NCBI RefSeq assembly: GCF_019242955.1
Contig: NZ_CP066129.1
Coordinates: 3,286,001-3,350,000 of the forward strand
Length of the DNA stretch: 64,000 nt
Reading direction: 5' to 3'
DNA from: Morganella morganii
Lineage (GTDB): Bacteria; Pseudomonadota; Gammaproteobacteria; Enterobacterales; Enterobacteriaceae
This document shows, in pieces, positions 1 through 10,156 of this stretch. How positions within the stretch are numbered: position 1 is the stretch's first letter; each line of letters opens with the position of its first letter. The translations under genes and the position numbers were made by a program. The notes below the pieces were generated by a model, which worked only from the letters and a program-made list of their open reading frames with translations, did no database searches and was not told where the DNA came from.

Positions 1-1
1 G

Positions 2-946
2 GGACTGATGCTGATCGGTGTGTTCGCCACGCTGATAGCGAAAGAACCGGAAACCGATGCCCCGCCGCCGCGCACACTGCGTGAAGCGGTACGGGAACCG
101 CTGGCCGAGTTTTTCTCCCGCAATAATACCTGGCTGCTGTTACTGCTGATTGTGCTTTACAAAATGGGTGATGCGTTTGCCCTGACACTCAGCACGCCGT
201 TTCTGATCCGGGGCGCCGGGTTCGGTCCTGATGAAGTGGGGCTTATCAACAAAACCCTGGGACTGGCCGCGACGATTGTCGGTGCCCTGTACGGCGGTTA
301 TCTGATGCAGCGCTGGAGCCTGTTTAAGTCACTGATGTTTTTCGGGATTTTGCAGGGATTCTCCAACCTCGGCTACTGGGTGCTGTCCGTCACACCACAA
401 AATATCTATATGATGGGCGGTGTGGTGTTTATCGAAAATATCTGCGGCGGGATGGGGACAGCGGCTTTTGTCGCCCTGCTGATGACGCTCTGTAACCGCT
501 CATTCTCCGCCACGCAGTTTGCCCTGCTCTCCGCGCTGTCAGCGGTCGGCCGTGTCTATACCGGGCCTTTTGCCGGCTGGATGGTGGAAACCTACAACTG
601 GAGCTGGTTCTATCTGTTCACTGTGTTTGCCGCTGTTCCGGGATTGCTGCTGCTGATGTTGTGCCGCAAGACATTGCTTTACACTCAGAAAACGGAGCAG
701 TTTCTGCCGAGGCGGCACTTCCGCAACGGCTACCGGACGGCGATGTCGCTGCTGGGGATAACAGCCGTGCTGTTCACCGCCAGCCTGATCCTCCTGCTGA
801 CCGGTGTATTTGAACTGACCCCGGGCTTTATTCCGGATACGCTGAAAGGTGACCTGTTTATTTACGGCCTGAATATCGGTATTGCCGGGTTGTTCCTCGG
901 CGGGCTGCTCGATTATTGTGCACTTCGCCGCGATAAACTGGCCTGA
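2..946 (+). CDS. ampG: AmpG muropeptide permease, C-terminal part (5' end outside window)
   Basis: Inner-membrane MFS permease that imports anhydromuropeptides from the periplasm for cell-wall recycling and, in species with inducible AmpC, for beta-lactamase induction. The frame is open from the window edge, so the roughly 315 residues seen are the C-terminal two thirds of a family member of about 490 residues. About eight hydrophobic segments are visible, starting with the one at LLLLLIVLYKMGDAFAL; the last ends near LGGLLDYCALRR. Identity rests on recognisable AmpG wording (FLIRGAGFGPDEVGLINK) and on its position beside cyoABCDE, as in E. coli. The methionine at position 8 is internal, not the start. 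A strong terminator follows 45 bp after the stop. Confidence 0.93.
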   Translation, partial: GLMLIGVFATLIAKEPETDAPPPRTLREAVREPLAEFFSRNNTWLLLLLIVLYKMGDAFALTLSTPFLIRGAGFGPDEVGLINKTLGLAATIVGALYGGYLMQRWSLFKSLMFFGILQGFSNLGYWVLSVTPQNIYMMGGVVFIENICGGMGTAAFVALLMTLCNRSFSATQFALLSALSAVGRVYTGPFAGWMVETYNWSWFYLFTVFAAVPGLLLLMLCRKTLLYTQKTEQFLPRRHFRNGYRTAMSLLGITAVLFTASLILLLTGVFELTPGFIPDTLKGDLFIYGLNIGIAGLFLGGLLDYCALRRDKLA

Positions 947-991
947 TCGGCTGTCACGAATATCAGAAAAAATTCAATCAAAAGTTTATAA

Positions 992-1015
992 AGCCGGTTT
1001 TAACCGGCTTTTTTT
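992..1015 (+). terminator. Rho-independent terminator of ampG
   Basis: A 6-bp stem AGCCGG/CCGGCT with a TTTTAA loop is followed by a run of T. It lies 45 bp downstream of the ampG stop. Confidence 0.85.
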
Positions 1016-1187
1016 ATTCCTGACTTTAGAGATTGGTCACAATTTTTGTAATTTATTTCTTAAAATTACATTCAAAACCACAAATACATCACATCACCCA
1101 TTTTCCTTTTTGTGCCCCCGGCCTATATTCGCGCTGTTACTTCTGACTTCTTTACTCTTTAACGACCAAATAAACAGCTAAAAAATT

Positions 1188-1946
1188 ATGAAAAAAACGA
1201 CTATTGCAGCCCTGATCGCTGCAACCGCCGCGTTTTCTGCGCAGGCTGAATATCAGTGGGGATTTGCTAACGTCAGCATGAACTATCTGGACTGGACTCC
1301 GCATACCACCCACAAGAGCGGTAACAGCTCGCATAAAGATGACTTTGCGTATCTGGAGCTTGAGGGCGGTGCCGGTTTTACCTGGGGTGAGCTCTACGGT
1401 TTCTTCGACCTCGAGAATGCATTCAACAGTAAAAACGATTCCGATGCCGGGGATAACCAGCGTTACACCTTCAAATCCACCGCACGTATCTACCTGGGTG
1501 ATACCGGTTTTAACGCTTACGGCCATGTTTACGGTACCTATTCCCTGCCGGGCAACGGTGGTAACTTCCATGAAGTAAACACTCTGTACGGTATCGGTTA
1601 TAATACCGAATTCAACGGGTTATGGTTCAAACCATTTGCAGCGCTGCACTATGTTGATCAAACATTTTACAGCGGTAACAACGGTTATGTCCTCGGCTGG
1701 GTTGCCGGTTATGACTTTAACCTGTGGGATGAAAAATTCAGTATCACCAACTGGAACGAAATTGAGCTGAACCGTAACGAACGCTACGGCAACGGCGGGC
1801 GCGACGGTGTCAACGGTGCGCTGGCCTTATGGTGGACACCGGTTCCGTCAGTAACAACCGGCATTCAGTACCGCTATGCGGATAACAAACTGGGTGAAGA
1901 TTTCTACCAGCAGGCTGTGGTTTACAGCATAAAATATAACTTCTAG
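1188..1946 (+). CDS. Tsx/OmpK-family outer-membrane channel
   Basis: Predicted outer-membrane beta-barrel of 252 residues belonging to the nucleoside-specific channel (Tsx/OmpK) family. The N-terminus is a typical Sec signal peptide (MKKTT..., cleavage after AQA at residue 20). The mature part has alternating aromatic strands, and the chain ends in aromatic Phe (SIKYNF), the C-terminal signature recognised by the Bam complex. It is shorter than E. coli Tsx (294 residues) and resembles OmpK-type members more (early YLDWT, DLYGF-like strand GELYGFFDLENAF). It is monocistronic, between the ampG and tsx-like terminators. In E. coli, tsx lies elsewhere, beside yajD, so this copy may be a non-orthologous family member. 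Substrate specificity for nucleosides is family inference. Confidence 0.82.
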   Translation: MKKTTIAALIAATAAFSAQAEYQWGFANVSMNYLDWTPHTTHKSGNSSHKDDFAYLELEGGAGFTWGELYGFFDLENAFNSKNDSDAGDNQRYTFKSTARIYLGDTGFNAYGHVYGTYSLPGNGGNFHEVNTLYGIGYNTEFNGLWFKPFAALHYVDQTFYSGNNGYVLGWVAGYDFNLWDEKFSITNWNEIELNRNERYGNGGRDGVNGALALWWTPVPSVTTGIQYRYADNKLGEDFYQQAVVYSIKYNF

Positions 1947-1962
1947 ATCACATTTTTTCACT

Positions 1963-1990
1963 GCGGAGGGCAAAAACCCTCCGTATTTTT
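1963..1990 (+). terminator. Rho-independent terminator of the Tsx-like gene
   Basis: Stem CGGAGGG/CCCTCCG with a CAAAAA loop followed by TATTTTT, 17 bp after the stop codon. Confidence 0.85.
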
Positions 1991-2303
1991 ACCAAGAAAC
2001 TGTTTCTGAACAAAAAATTTTCACCATTACATCACATAAAGTGTAATAATCAGTGTTTCATCCTTTCGGTATTTCCTTCCTTAATCTAAGCTTAAATATA
2101 AATTTGTCTCGTGATTGTTAAATTTGTGATTTTTATTTCACGAATTAACAAAAATCGGATTACTTGTGATCCTTTTAACATAAAGAGGCAACAAGCCAAC
2201 CAATCTTATTACATATATTTACACTGATCTTACCTTGCCGTAATATGTGCGGACTGATGAAACGACAAGAGTACTTAAGTACCTTTGTTTTTGGGGTCGT
2301 TGG
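1991..2303 (+). promoter_or_regulatory. A+T-rich upstream region of the cyo operon
   Basis: About 310 bp without a gene. It contains an ATTACA-N10-TGTAAT inverted repeat (2026-2047) and an imperfect palindrome with arms AATTTGTGA (2121-2129) and TCACGAATT (2138-2146). The second resembles a CRP site, but its spacing is 8 instead of 6, so the regulator cannot be named. In E. coli the cyo promoter is repressed by ArcA and Fnr; no site here was clear enough to call. Confidence 0.35.
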
Positions 2304-3263
2304 ATGAGACTTATGAACTACAAAAAGAGTATTGGGGTAATCTCGCTGCTCGCATCTGCACTTTTGCTGGGCGGATGCGATATGGCACTGATGAACCCGA
2401 AAGGCACTATCGGTGCTGAGCAAAAAACACTGATTTTAACCGCCATTGGTCTGATGCTCATTGTGGTTATTCCGGTCATTATCATGGCAATCGTTTTTGC
2501 CCTGCGTTACCGGGAAAGCCAGAAAGCAACTTACCGTCCTGACTGGGCGCATTCCAATAAAATTGAGCTGGTCGTCTGGACTGTTCCGATTATTATCATT
2601 CTGATCCTGGGTACCATTACATGGAAAACCACCCATGAGCTGGACCCGTACAAGCCACTGGTCAGTGACCAGGAGCCTGTCACCATCCAGGTTATTTCAA
2701 TGGACTGGAAATGGTTATTTATCTATCCGGATCAAGGTATTGCTACTGTCAATGAGATCGCATTCCCTGTCGGTGTTCCTGTCAATTTCAAAATCACCTC
2801 TGATTCTGTGATGAATTCATTTTTCATCCCGCAGTTAGGCGGACAGATTTATGCAATGGCAGGTATGCAGACCAAACTGCATCTGATTGCTGAAGAACCG
2901 GGCGTGTACAAAGGCATTTCTGCCAGTTACAGCGGTCACGGTTTCTCTGACATGAAATTTACCGCCACAGCCACACCGACACGCGAAGCCTTTGATGAGT
3001 GGGTTGCGAAGGTGAAAGCCTCACCGGACACCCTGAACACCACCGAAGCGTTTGACGCGCTGGCAAAACCGAGTGTGAATAACCCGGTTGTCTATTTCTC
3101 AACTGTCAAACCAAACCTGTTTGTGGATACCATTAACAAATTTGGTCACAGCGGCCACGGTGCCGGAAAGACACAGGAAGGCGAAAGCCATTCAATGATG
3201 AACATGAGCGCAGATGAACACAGCAGCCATACGCCTGCAGCTCATGCCGGGAATGAGGGGTAA
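2304..3263 (+). CDS. cyoA: Cytochrome bo3 ubiquinol oxidase subunit II
   Basis: Subunit II of the aerobic terminal quinol oxidase in the inner membrane. The start is taken at 2304 because MRLMNYKKS aligns with the E. coli N-terminus and a GGGG stretch lies just upstream; the open frame continues 19 codons further up without family similarity. It is a lipoprotein: the lipobox LLLGGC gives lipidated Cys25. Two membrane segments follow (about 43-65 and 87-107), then a periplasmic cupredoxin domain with the conserved SMDWKW and [14 protein letters not shown]. As expected for a quinol oxidase, the CuA cysteine ligands are absent. The C-terminus is His/Ser-rich. First gene of cyoABCDE, with only 3 bp to cyoB. 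Confidence 0.97.
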   Translation: MRLMNYKKSIGVISLLASALLLGGCDMALMNPKGTIGAEQKTLILTAIGLMLIVVIPVIIMAIVFALRYRESQKATYRPDWAHSNKIELVVWTVPIIIILILGTITWKTTHELDPYKPLVSDQEPVTIQVISMDWKWLFIYPDQGIATVNEIAFPVGVPVNFKITSDSVMNSFFIPQLGGQIYAMAGMQTKLHLIAEEPGVYKGISASYSGHGFSDMKFTATATPTREAFDEWVAKVKASPDTLNTTEAFDALAKPSVNNPVVYFSTVKPNLFVDTINKFGHSGHGAGKTQEGESHSMMNMSADEHSSHTPAAHAGNEG

Positions 3264-3266
3264 AGC

Positions 3267-5258
3267 ATGTTCGGAAAATTAACACTGGATGCCATCCCCC
3301 TGCATGAGCCTATCGTTGTTATTACGGTACTGGGTATCATTCTGGGTGGTGCTGCACTTGTCGGTCTTATCACCTACTTCCGCAAATGGACGTGGTTATG
3401 GACTGAATGGTTAACAACTGTTGACCATAAAAAAATCGGTATTATGTACATCATCGTTTCAATGGTGATGCTGATCCGTGGTTTTGCTGACGCCATTATG
3501 ATGCGCGCCCAGCAGGCCCTTTCGTCTGCCGGTGAAGCCGGATTCCTGCCGCCTGAACACTACGACCAGATCTTTACCGCCCACGGCGTTATTATGATCT
3601 TCTTCGTGGCGACACCGTTTGTTGTCGGCCTGATGAACCTGGTCGTGCCGTTACAGATCGGCGCACGTGACGTTGCCTTCCCGTTCCTGAACTCCCTGAG
3701 CTTCTGGTTCTTTATGGTCGGTGTGATCCTGGTGAACCTCTCTCTGGGTATCGGGGAATTTGCACAGACCGGCTGGCTGGCCTATCCGCCGCTGTCGGGA
3801 CTGGAATATAACCCGGGCGTCGGGGTCGATTACTGGCTGTGGAGTCTTCAGATATCCGGTATCGGTACCTTACTGACCGGGGTTAACTTCTTCGCCACCG
3901 TACTGCGTATGCGCGCACCGGGTATGTCGATGATGAAAATGCCGGTCTTTACCTGGGCGGCATTCTGTACCAACATCCTGATTATCGCCGCGTTCCCGAT
4001 TCTGACCGTGACCTTAACCGGTCTGACCCTTGATCGTTACATGGGCACCCATTTCTTCACCAATGATATGGGCGGCAACATGATGATGTACATCAACCTG
4101 GTGTGGGCATGGGGTCACCCGGAAGTCTATATCCTGGTTCTGCCGGTCTTCGGGGTCTTCTCTGAAGTCACTGCGACATTCTCGAAAAAACGCCTGTTCG
4201 GCTATACCTCACTGGTATGGGCAACCATCGCGATTACGGTTCTGTCCTTTATCGTCTGGCTGCACCACTTCTTTACCATGGGCTCCGGTGCGAACGTCAA
4301 CGCCTTCTTCGGTATCGCCACGATGATCATCTCCATTCCGACCGGGGTGAAGATATTCAACTGGCTGTTTACCATGTATCAGGGCCGTATCGAGTTCAAA
4401 ACCCCGATGCTCTGGACAGTCGGCTTTATTATCACCTTCTCCGTCGGTGGTATGACCGGGGTTCTGCTGGCAGTACCGGGTGCAAACTTTGTCCTGCATA
4501 ACAGTCTGTTCCTGATTGCACACTTCCATAACGTCATTATCGGTGGTGTGGTCTTCGGATGCTTCGCCGGTACCGCTTACTGGTTCCCGAAAGCGTTCGG
4601 CTTCACCCTGAACGAAAAATGGGGTGTCCGTGCATTCTGGTGCTGGTTCATCGGTTTCTTTGTTGCCTTTATGCCGGTTTACGTGCTGGGCTTCATGGGA
4701 ATGACCCGTCGTATCAGCCAGAACATTGACCCGACTTTCCACACTATGCTGTTAATCGCAGCCGTCGGCGTGGCCATCATCGGTGTCGGTATTCTGTGCC
4801 AGGTCATTCAGTTCTATGTCAGTATCCGTGACCGCAACCAGAACCGTGATGTCACCGGTGACCCGTGGGGCGGCCGCACACTGGAGTGGGCAACCTCTTC
4901 ACCTCCGCCGTTCTATAACTTCGCTGAAGTGCCGGATGTTCAGTCCCGTGATGAGTGGTGGGATATGAAAGAAAAAGGCACCGCCCATAAACGCCCTGCA
5001 AAATATGAAGAAATTCATATGCCGAAAAACACGGCAGCAGGTGTGATTATCGCCGGTTTCAGCCTGATCTTTGGTTTCGCCATGATCTGGCATATCTGGT
5101 GGCTCGCGATTGTCGGTTTCGCCGGCATGATCGTCACCTGGATTGTGAAAAGCTTCGACGAAGATGTGGATTACTATGTTCCTGTGGCTGAAGTCGAAAA
5201 AATCGAAAACGCCCACTACGAACAACTGAGCAAGGCAGGTGTGGATAATGTCAACTAA
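3267..5258 (+). CDS. cyoB: Cytochrome bo3 ubiquinol oxidase subunit I
   Basis: Catalytic, proton-pumping subunit carrying low-spin heme b, heme o3 and CuB. Its 663 residues equal the E. coli length. Heme and copper ligands are in place: His106 (low-spin heme, TAHGVIM), His284 in WGHPEVY with its Tyr288 partner, the HH pair in LHHFFT, and the two His of AHFHNV. Some fifteen membrane helices are evident. The 3' end overlaps cyoC by 11 bp, which suggests translational coupling. It converts ubiquinol oxidation into a proton gradient under high oxygen. Confidence 0.98.
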   Translation: MFGKLTLDAIPLHEPIVVITVLGIILGGAALVGLITYFRKWTWLWTEWLTTVDHKKIGIMYIIVSMVMLIRGFADAIMMRAQQALSSAGEAGFLPPEHYDQIFTAHGVIMIFFVATPFVVGLMNLVVPLQIGARDVAFPFLNSLSFWFFMVGVILVNLSLGIGEFAQTGWLAYPPLSGLEYNPGVGVDYWLWSLQISGIGTLLTGVNFFATVLRMRAPGMSMMKMPVFTWAAFCTNILIIAAFPILTVTLTGLTLDRYMGTHFFTNDMGGNMMMYINLVWAWGHPEVYILVLPVFGVFSEVTATFSKKRLFGYTSLVWATIAITVLSFIVWLHHFFTMGSGANVNAFFGIATMIISIPTGVKIFNWLFTMYQGRIEFKTPMLWTVGFIITFSVGGMTGVLLAVPGANFVLHNSLFLIAHFHNVIIGGVVFGCFAGTAYWFPKAFGFTLNEKWGVRAFWCWFIGFFVAFMPVYVLGFMGMTRRISQNIDPTFHTMLLIAAVGVAIIGVGILCQVIQFYVSIRDRNQNRDVTGDPWGGRTLEWATSSPPPFYNFAEVPDVQSRDEWWDMKEKGTAHKRPAKYEEIHMPKNTAAGVIIAGFSLIFGFAMIWHIWWLAIVGFAGMIVTWIVKSFDEDVDYYVPVAEVEKIENAHYEQLSKAGVDNVN

Positions 5259-5862
5259 TACCCTGACTCAACATAATAACGCCCATGATAATCATGGGCA
5301 TCACGATGCAGGTGCGACCAAGGTCTTCGGATTCTGGGTCTACCTGATGAGTGACCTGATTCTGTTTGCGAGTCTGTTCGCCATTTATGTGGTGCTGAAA
5401 GACGGCACCGCCGGCGGACCGTCCGGCAAAGAAATCTTTAACTTACAGTTTGTACTGGTGGAAACCTTCCTGCTGTTATTCAGCAGTATCACCTACGGCT
5501 TTGCCATGCTGGCAATGAACCGCAATCAGGTGGGTCAGGTTAATCTGTGGTTATTTGTGACATTCCTGTTCGGCCTCGGCTTCGTGGCGATGGAAATTTA
5601 CGAATTCCATGAATTAATCAGCGAAGGTTACGGCCCGGATCGCAGCGGCTTCCTGTCCGGTTTCTTCACCCTGGTGGCAACACACGGTCTTCACGTCACT
5701 GCCGGCCTTATCTGGATCATTATCATGATCATCCAGACCAGCCGCCGCGGACTGACCGAGGTGAATAAAACCCGTCTGAACTGCTTAAGCCTGTTCTGGC
5801 ACTTCCTGGACGTGGTCTGGATTTGTGTGTTCACCGTTGTTTATCTGTTGGGGGCACTGTAA
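5248..5862 (+). CDS. cyoC: Cytochrome bo3 ubiquinol oxidase subunit III
   Basis: Subunit III of the quinol oxidase, 204 residues as in E. coli, with five membrane helices. The start is set at the ATG at 5248 inside the end of cyoB ([11 protein letters not shown]), matching the family N-terminus; an in-frame GTG three codons earlier is less likely. The N-terminus is His/Asn-rich. Conserved stretches include [23 protein letters not shown] and [16 protein letters not shown]. The stop overlaps the cyoD start as TAATG. Confidence 0.97.
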   Translation: MSTNTLTQHNNAHDNHGHHDAGATKVFGFWVYLMSDLILFASLFAIYVVLKDGTAGGPSGKEIFNLQFVLVETFLLLFSSITYGFAMLAMNRNQVGQVNLWLFVTFLFGLGFVAMEIYEFHELISEGYGPDRSGFLSGFFTLVATHGLHVTAGLIWIIIMIIQTSRRGLTEVNKTRLNCLSLFWHFLDVVWICVFTVVYLLGAL

Positions 5863-6194
5863 TGAGTCATTCAAATACAGCCGGTACCGGGGCAAGCCAC
5901 GGTAGTGTGAAAACCTATCTGATCGGCTTTATATTGTCGGTCATTCTGACAGTCATCCCGTTCTATATGGTGATTGAGGGAACCGCCTCAACGTCTGTAC
6001 TGCTGGCGACTGTTGTGATTACTGCTGTTGTTCAGATTCTTGTTCACCTGGTGTGCTTCCTGCACATGAATACCGCGTCTGAAGAGCGCTGGAACCTGAT
6101 TGCGTTCCTGTTTACGCTCCTCATTATCGGTATCGTGGTCGTGGGTTCACTGTGGATTATGTACAACCTGAACATCAATATGATGGTTGATTAA
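5862..6194 (+). CDS. cyoD: Cytochrome bo3 ubiquinol oxidase subunit IV
   Basis: Small accessory subunit (110 residues, three membrane helices) that stabilises the CuB site during assembly. The start is the ATG of the TAATG overlap with cyoC, giving [10 protein letters not shown]. Conserved core: [16 protein letters not shown] and [11 protein letters not shown]. The next gene, cyoE, follows after 11 bp. Confidence 0.96.
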   Translation: MSHSNTAGTGASHGSVKTYLIGFILSVILTVIPFYMVIEGTASTSVLLATVVITAVVQILVHLVCFLHMNTASEERWNLIAFLFTLLIIGIVVVGSLWIMYNLNINMMVD

Positions 6195-6205
6195 GAGTTG
6201 CCGAT

Positions 6206-7090
6206 ATGATGAAGCAATACCTGCAAGTGACCAAACCGGGAATTATTTTCGGAAATTTAATTTCTGTGGTCGGGGGATTCCTGCTCGCCTCCAAAGGTGA
6301 CATTGATTACCCCCTGTTCATTGCGACATTGCTCGGTGTCTCGCTGGTCGTGGCCTCCGGTTGTGTTTTTAACAATTACATCGACCGCGACATCGACTCC
6401 GTCATGGAACGCACGAAAAACCGCCCTCTGGTAAGAGGGCTTATTGACCCGAAAATCAGTCTGGTTTATGCCTCTGTGCTGGGTATTGCCGGCATGACGC
6501 TGCTGTTAGTGGCAGCCAATGTGGTGGCAATGCTGATTGCTGTTGTCGGCTTTGTGGTTTATGTCGGGGTTTACAGCCTGTACATGAAACGCAAATCGGT
6601 CTACGGCACACTGGTCGGCAGCCTGTCCGGTGCCGCTCCGCCGGTTATCGGCTACTGCGCAGTGACCGGCCAGTTTGATACCGGCGCACTGATCCTGCTG
6701 TTAATCTTCAGTTTATGGCAGATGCCGCACTCCTACGCGATTGCCATCTTCCGTTTCAAAGATTACCAGGCGGCCAATATCCCTGTACTGCCGGTGATTA
6801 AAGGTATTTCTGTGGCGAAAAACCACATTATCCTGTACATCATCGCCTTTATGTTTGCCACACTGATGCTCGCCATCAGCGGGTATGCGGGATATAAGTA
6901 CCTGATTGTCGCAGCGGCAGTCAGTGTCTGGTGGCTCGGCATGGCATTATCGGGCTATAAAACAACGAACGATCGCCTCTGGGCACGTAAGTTGTTCGTG
7001 TTCTCCATTGTCGCTATCACATCACTCAGTGTAATGATGTCTGTTGACCCAAGCGTCTCCGGCGATGTTCTGCTGGCCTACAGCCGTTAA
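6206..7090 (+). CDS. cyoE: Protoheme IX farnesyltransferase (heme O synthase)
   Basis: UbiA-type prenyltransferase that adds a hydroxyethylfarnesyl group to heme b to make heme o for the oxidase encoded upstream. 294 residues with about nine membrane helices. The Asp-rich prenyl-diphosphate motif NNYIDRDID is intact, as are [10 protein letters not shown] and the second polar loop DRLWARKLF. Two consecutive ATG codons begin the frame (6206 and 6209); the first gives [12 protein letters not shown], like E. coli. Last gene of the operon, followed by a terminator. Confidence 0.97.
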   Translation: MMKQYLQVTKPGIIFGNLISVVGGFLLASKGDIDYPLFIATLLGVSLVVASGCVFNNYIDRDIDSVMERTKNRPLVRGLIDPKISLVYASVLGIAGMTLLLVAANVVAMLIAVVGFVVYVGVYSLYMKRKSVYGTLVGSLSGAAPPVIGYCAVTGQFDTGALILLLIFSLWQMPHSYAIAIFRFKDYQAANIPVLPVIKGISVAKNHIILYIIAFMFATLMLAISGYAGYKYLIVAAAVSVWWLGMALSGYKTTNDRLWARKLFVFSIVAITSLSVMMSVDPSVSGDVLLAYSR

Positions 7091-7110
7091 CACACACTTT
7101 CTGTAATAAC

Positions 7111-7137
7111 AAAATGGCAGGGCTTCCCTGCCATTTT
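7111..7137 (+). terminator. Terminator of the cyo operon
   Basis: Long perfect stem AAAATGGCAGGG/CCCTGCCATTTT with a 3-base loop, 20 bp after the cyoE stop. The A and T flanks make it usable in both directions. Confidence 0.88.
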
Positions 7138-7198
7138 GTGTTTAGTAAAAACCACAAATCTCATTAGAATGTGGTGTCTGTTTTTTTGAGGTTATCCC

Positions 7199-8560
7199 AT
7201 GAACGATAATAAAATGACTCCGGTTGAGCGTCGCGCGACCTGGGGCTTAGGCTCGGTATTTTCTCTGCGCATGCTCGGCATGTTCATGGTATTACCTGTT
7301 ATCACCACATTCGGACTCGATTTTAAAGACGCCACCAGCACACTGATAGGTTTTGCCATCGGCGTCTACGGCCTGACACAGGCCATCTTCCAGATCCCCT
7401 TCGGCCTGCTTTCTGACAAAATCGGCCGTAAACCGCTGATTATCGGCGGGCTGATTATCTTTATGGCGGGCAGTATTGTTGCTGCACTCAGCCACTCTAT
7501 TTACGGCGTGATCGCCGGACGGGCGCTTCAGGGTGCAGGCGCGATTTCCGCCGCTGTCATGGCATTACTGTCCGATACCACCCGTGAACAAAACCGCACC
7601 AAAGCGATGGCCTTTATCGGGATCAGCATCGGGATCACCTTTGCGGTCGCTCTGGTACTCGGACCGGTACTGGCGGATATCATCGGCCTGTCCGGCCTGT
7701 TCTGGGGTATTGCCCTGCTCGCTTTTCTCGGTATCCTCGTCACGCTGTATGTGGTGCCGGACAATAAAGAGCACCGCCAGAACCGGGAAACTGCCGTGGT
7801 AAAAGGCGCAATTAAACAGGTTCTGATGGATAAACAGCTCGCGCGGCTGAATTTCGGTATCCTCGCACTGCACACTCTGCTGATGGCGACCTTTGTCGCC
7901 CTTCCTCTGGTGATGAGTGATGCCGGGCTGGCGCGGGAGTCCCACTGGAAAGCGTATCTGTACACGATGCTGATAGCCTTCGTGTCTGTGCTGCCGTTTA
8001 TTATTTATGCGGAAAAATACCGCAAAATGAAGCAGGTTTTTGTCAGTTGCGTGATCATGATGGCGCTGGCAGAAATATTATTCATGCTGGCAGGTAAAAA
8101 CCTCTGGCTGCTGTACGGCGGATTGCAGATCTTCTTTATTGCGTTCAATGTGATGGAAGCGATTCTGCCGTCACTGATCAGCAAAGAAGCCCCGGCCGGC
8201 TACAAAGGAACGGCCATGGGGATCTACTCCACCAGCCAGTTTATCGGCGTGGCACTGGGCGGCAGTCTCGGCGGCCTGCTCTACAGCATTAATGGCGCAC
8301 TGGCTGTTTTCGGCGGTGGTCTGGTACTGACACTTATCTGGCTGGCTGTCAGCCTGACACTGCGTCAGCCGCCGTATGTCAGCAGTCTGCGTCTGGAATT
8401 ACCGGAAAATGACGTGAATCATCCGGATATTGCTGCAAAATTGCGCGAACAGCCGGGTGTATGTGATGTGGTGATTATTGCGCAGGAACGGGCGGTGTAT
8501 GTGAAAACAGATACCAAACTGTCAAACCGCAAGCAACTCGAGGCGGTTCTGCAGGGCTGA
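7199..8560 (+). CDS. yajR: YajR-like MFS efflux transporter
   Basis: Inner-membrane drug:H+ antiporter of the major facilitator superfamily; substrate unknown. 453 residues against 454 in E. coli. Twelve membrane helices occupy residues 15-390. MFS motif A is visible as GLLSDKIGRKPL between helices 2 and 3. The last 65 residues form the extra soluble YAM domain typical of YajR (ferredoxin-like; LELPENDVNHPDIAAKLREQ onward). It stands alone between the cyo terminator and convergent yajQ. Conserved neighbourhood cyo-yajR-yajQ supports the name. Confidence 0.94.
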   Translation: MNDNKMTPVERRATWGLGSVFSLRMLGMFMVLPVITTFGLDFKDATSTLIGFAIGVYGLTQAIFQIPFGLLSDKIGRKPLIIGGLIIFMAGSIVAALSHSIYGVIAGRALQGAGAISAAVMALLSDTTREQNRTKAMAFIGISIGITFAVALVLGPVLADIIGLSGLFWGIALLAFLGILVTLYVVPDNKEHRQNRETAVVKGAIKQVLMDKQLARLNFGILALHTLLMATFVALPLVMSDAGLARESHWKAYLYTMLIAFVSVLPFIIYAEKYRKMKQVFVSCVIMMALAEILFMLAGKNLWLLYGGLQIFFIAFNVMEAILPSLISKEAPAGYKGTAMGIYSTSQFIGVALGGSLGGLLYSINGALAVFGGGLVLTLIWLAVSLTLRQPPYVSSLRLELPENDVNHPDIAAKLREQPGVCDVVIIAQERAVYVKTDTKLSNRKQLEAVLQG

Positions 8561-8567
8561 ACAGAAA

Positions 8568-8596
8568 CCGGCAACCATGCTGATGCGGGTTGCCGG
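8568..8596. terminator. Hairpin between convergent yajR and yajQ
   Basis: A 9-bp perfect stem CCGGCAACC/GGTTGCCGG with an 11-base loop in the 43-bp gap between two convergent genes. There is no clear T run on either strand, so termination is inferred from position. Confidence 0.45.
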
Positions 8597-8603
8597 ATAA
8601 CAC

Positions 8604-9095
8604 TCAGTCGCGGAAGTTTTTAAACTGGAAAGGCTGCCCCAGTTTCCCATTGCGAACCAGTGCCATAACAGACTGTAAATCATCACGGGATTTGCCGGTC
8701 ACACGAACCTCTTCTCCCTGAATCTGTGTCTGTACTTTCAGTTTGCTGTCTTTGATCAGCTTGACGATTTTTTTCGCCAGCGCACTGTCGATCCCCTGTA
8801 ACAGCGTTGCCTCAACACTGTACAGCTTGCCGCTGTGAACAATCTCATCCGGAACGGTCAGAGACGCGCCGTCAATCCCGCGTTTTGCCAGTTTTTCCCG
8901 CATAATATCAACCAGCTGATTGACCTGGAAATCAGATTCACTGGTCATCTTAACACTGTTATTTTTTTCATTGAGCTCAATCGTGGCGGTAATGTTGCGG
9001 AAATCCCAGCGACTGGTCACTTCACGCTGTGCGTTTTCCACGGCATTGCGCACTTCATGTAATTCAACTTCAGAAACAATATCAAATGATGGCAT
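8604..9095 (-). CDS. yajQ: YajQ family nucleotide-binding protein
   Basis: Cytoplasmic protein of the UPF0234/YajQ family, 163 residues as in E. coli. The duplicated ferredoxin-like folds are evident ([19 protein letters not shown] at the start, [24 protein letters not shown] near the end). Family members bind nucleotides, and a Xanthomonas homologue binds cyclic di-GMP; the role in enterics is not settled. It has an A/G-rich ribosome-binding site (GGGAGG) 9 bp upstream on the minus strand. Divergent from panE. Confidence 0.95.
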   Translation of the reverse strand: MPSFDIVSEVELHEVRNAVENAQREVTSRWDFRNITATIELNEKNNSVKMTSESDFQVNQLVDIMREKLAKRGIDGASLTVPDEIVHSGKLYSVEATLLQGIDSALAKKIVKLIKDSKLKVQTQIQGEEVRVTGKSRDDLQSVMALVRNGKLGQPFQFKNFRD

Positions 9096-9253
9096 CGGAA
9101 GACCTCCCTATATTCAACTGACCGGCATGATACCGGGTTTATCAGACCAACAAAAGCACTATATTTCCCGCTATATTTACTAAGGTGCAAACGGACAAAA
9201 AGTGGTACTATTCAGTGATATTGCTCACATCTTTTTCGCTGTCCGGAGTCCTT

Positions 9254-10156
9254 ATGAAAATAACAGTACTGGGTTGCGGCGCAATCGGGAAACTCTGGCT
9301 TGCTGCACTGTCAGGCAGTCATGAGGTGCAGGGATGGATGCGTATTCCCGAGCCTTACCTGAATGTAAATATTGATTCTCTGAACGGAGAGCCGTTTTAC
9401 GGGCAATTTACCACAAATGATCCGGAATTCCTTGCGCAAACCGAATTACTGCTGGTTTGCCTGAAAGCCTGGCAAACCTCCGAAGCCGTTAATCAATTAC
9501 TGCCGAAAATCCCGGAATCCTGTCCGGTACTGCTGTTGCACAATGGTATGGGCGTGGCGCGTGAGTTATCCCGCTGTCCGAACCCGCTGCTGACCGGCAT
9601 CACCTCCCACGCTGCATTTGAAGAAGACGGCCTGCTGCACCACAGCCGCCGCGGACTGACACACATAGGCCCTGTGAATGAACGTGCCCGTGATTATGGT
9701 CATCTGGCAGATATTCTGCACGACGCCCTACCGGATGTGGCCTGGCATGATGAAATCGATGCCGCCTGCTGGCAAAAACTGGCCGTGAATTGTGTTATCT
9801 CTCCGCTGACCGTTATCTACGACTGCAAAAATGGTGAGCTGATGTCACACCTGCCGCAAATCCGGGTGCTGTGTGATGAAGTTGCGGAAGTAATGCTGCG
9901 TGAAGGTATTCATACAGACGGTGATGATATCTATGAATACATTCTTCATGTGATTGAAAAAACCGCCGATCACAGCTCGTCCATGCGCCGGGATATTCTT
10001 TACGGCCGTTATACCGAAATTGATTACATTACCGGCTATCTGCTGCAACGAGCCCGCTATCACGGGATTTTGCTGCCGGAACATATTCATGTTTACAGCC
10101 TCGTCAAACAAAAAGAGGAACAAAATGCCCCCTTCAGTTCTCATTTGTCTCGCTGA
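9254..10156 (+). CDS. panE: 2-dehydropantoate 2-reductase (ketopantoate reductase)
   Basis: NADPH-dependent reduction of ketopantoate to pantoate in pantothenate/coenzyme A synthesis. The start is at 9254 (MKITVLGCGAIGKLW), preceded by CCGGAG; 23 upstream in-frame codons show no family similarity. The Rossmann motif GCGAIG opens the protein. The catalytic-region lysine lies in WQKLAVNCVISPL, and the substrate-binding stretch is SSMRRDI. 300 residues against 303 in E. coli. The 3' end overlaps yajL by 32 bp, so the two genes form one transcription unit. Confidence 0.95.
   Translation: MKITVLGCGAIGKLWLAALSGSHEVQGWMRIPEPYLNVNIDSLNGEPFYGQFTTNDPEFLAQTELLLVCLKAWQTSEAVNQLLPKIPESCPVLLLHNGMGVARELSRCPNPLLTGITSHAAFEEDGLLHHSRRGLTHIGPVNERARDYGHLADILHDALPDVAWHDEIDAACWQKLAVNCVISPLTVIYDCKNGELMSHLPQIRVLCDEVAEVMLREGIHTDGDDIYEYILHVIEKTADHSSSMRRDILYGRYTEIDYITGYLLQRARYHGILLPEHIHVYSLVKQKEEQNAPFSSHLSR

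Noticed and set aside
2121-2146. CRP site upstream of cyoA
   Set aside because: TGTGA and TCACG are separated by 8 bp rather than 6, and the second half has a mismatch.
4209-4742. 177-codon open frame opposite cyoB
   Set aside because: Lies entirely inside the conserved cyoB gene; the product is hydrophilic, low-complexity and without similarity.
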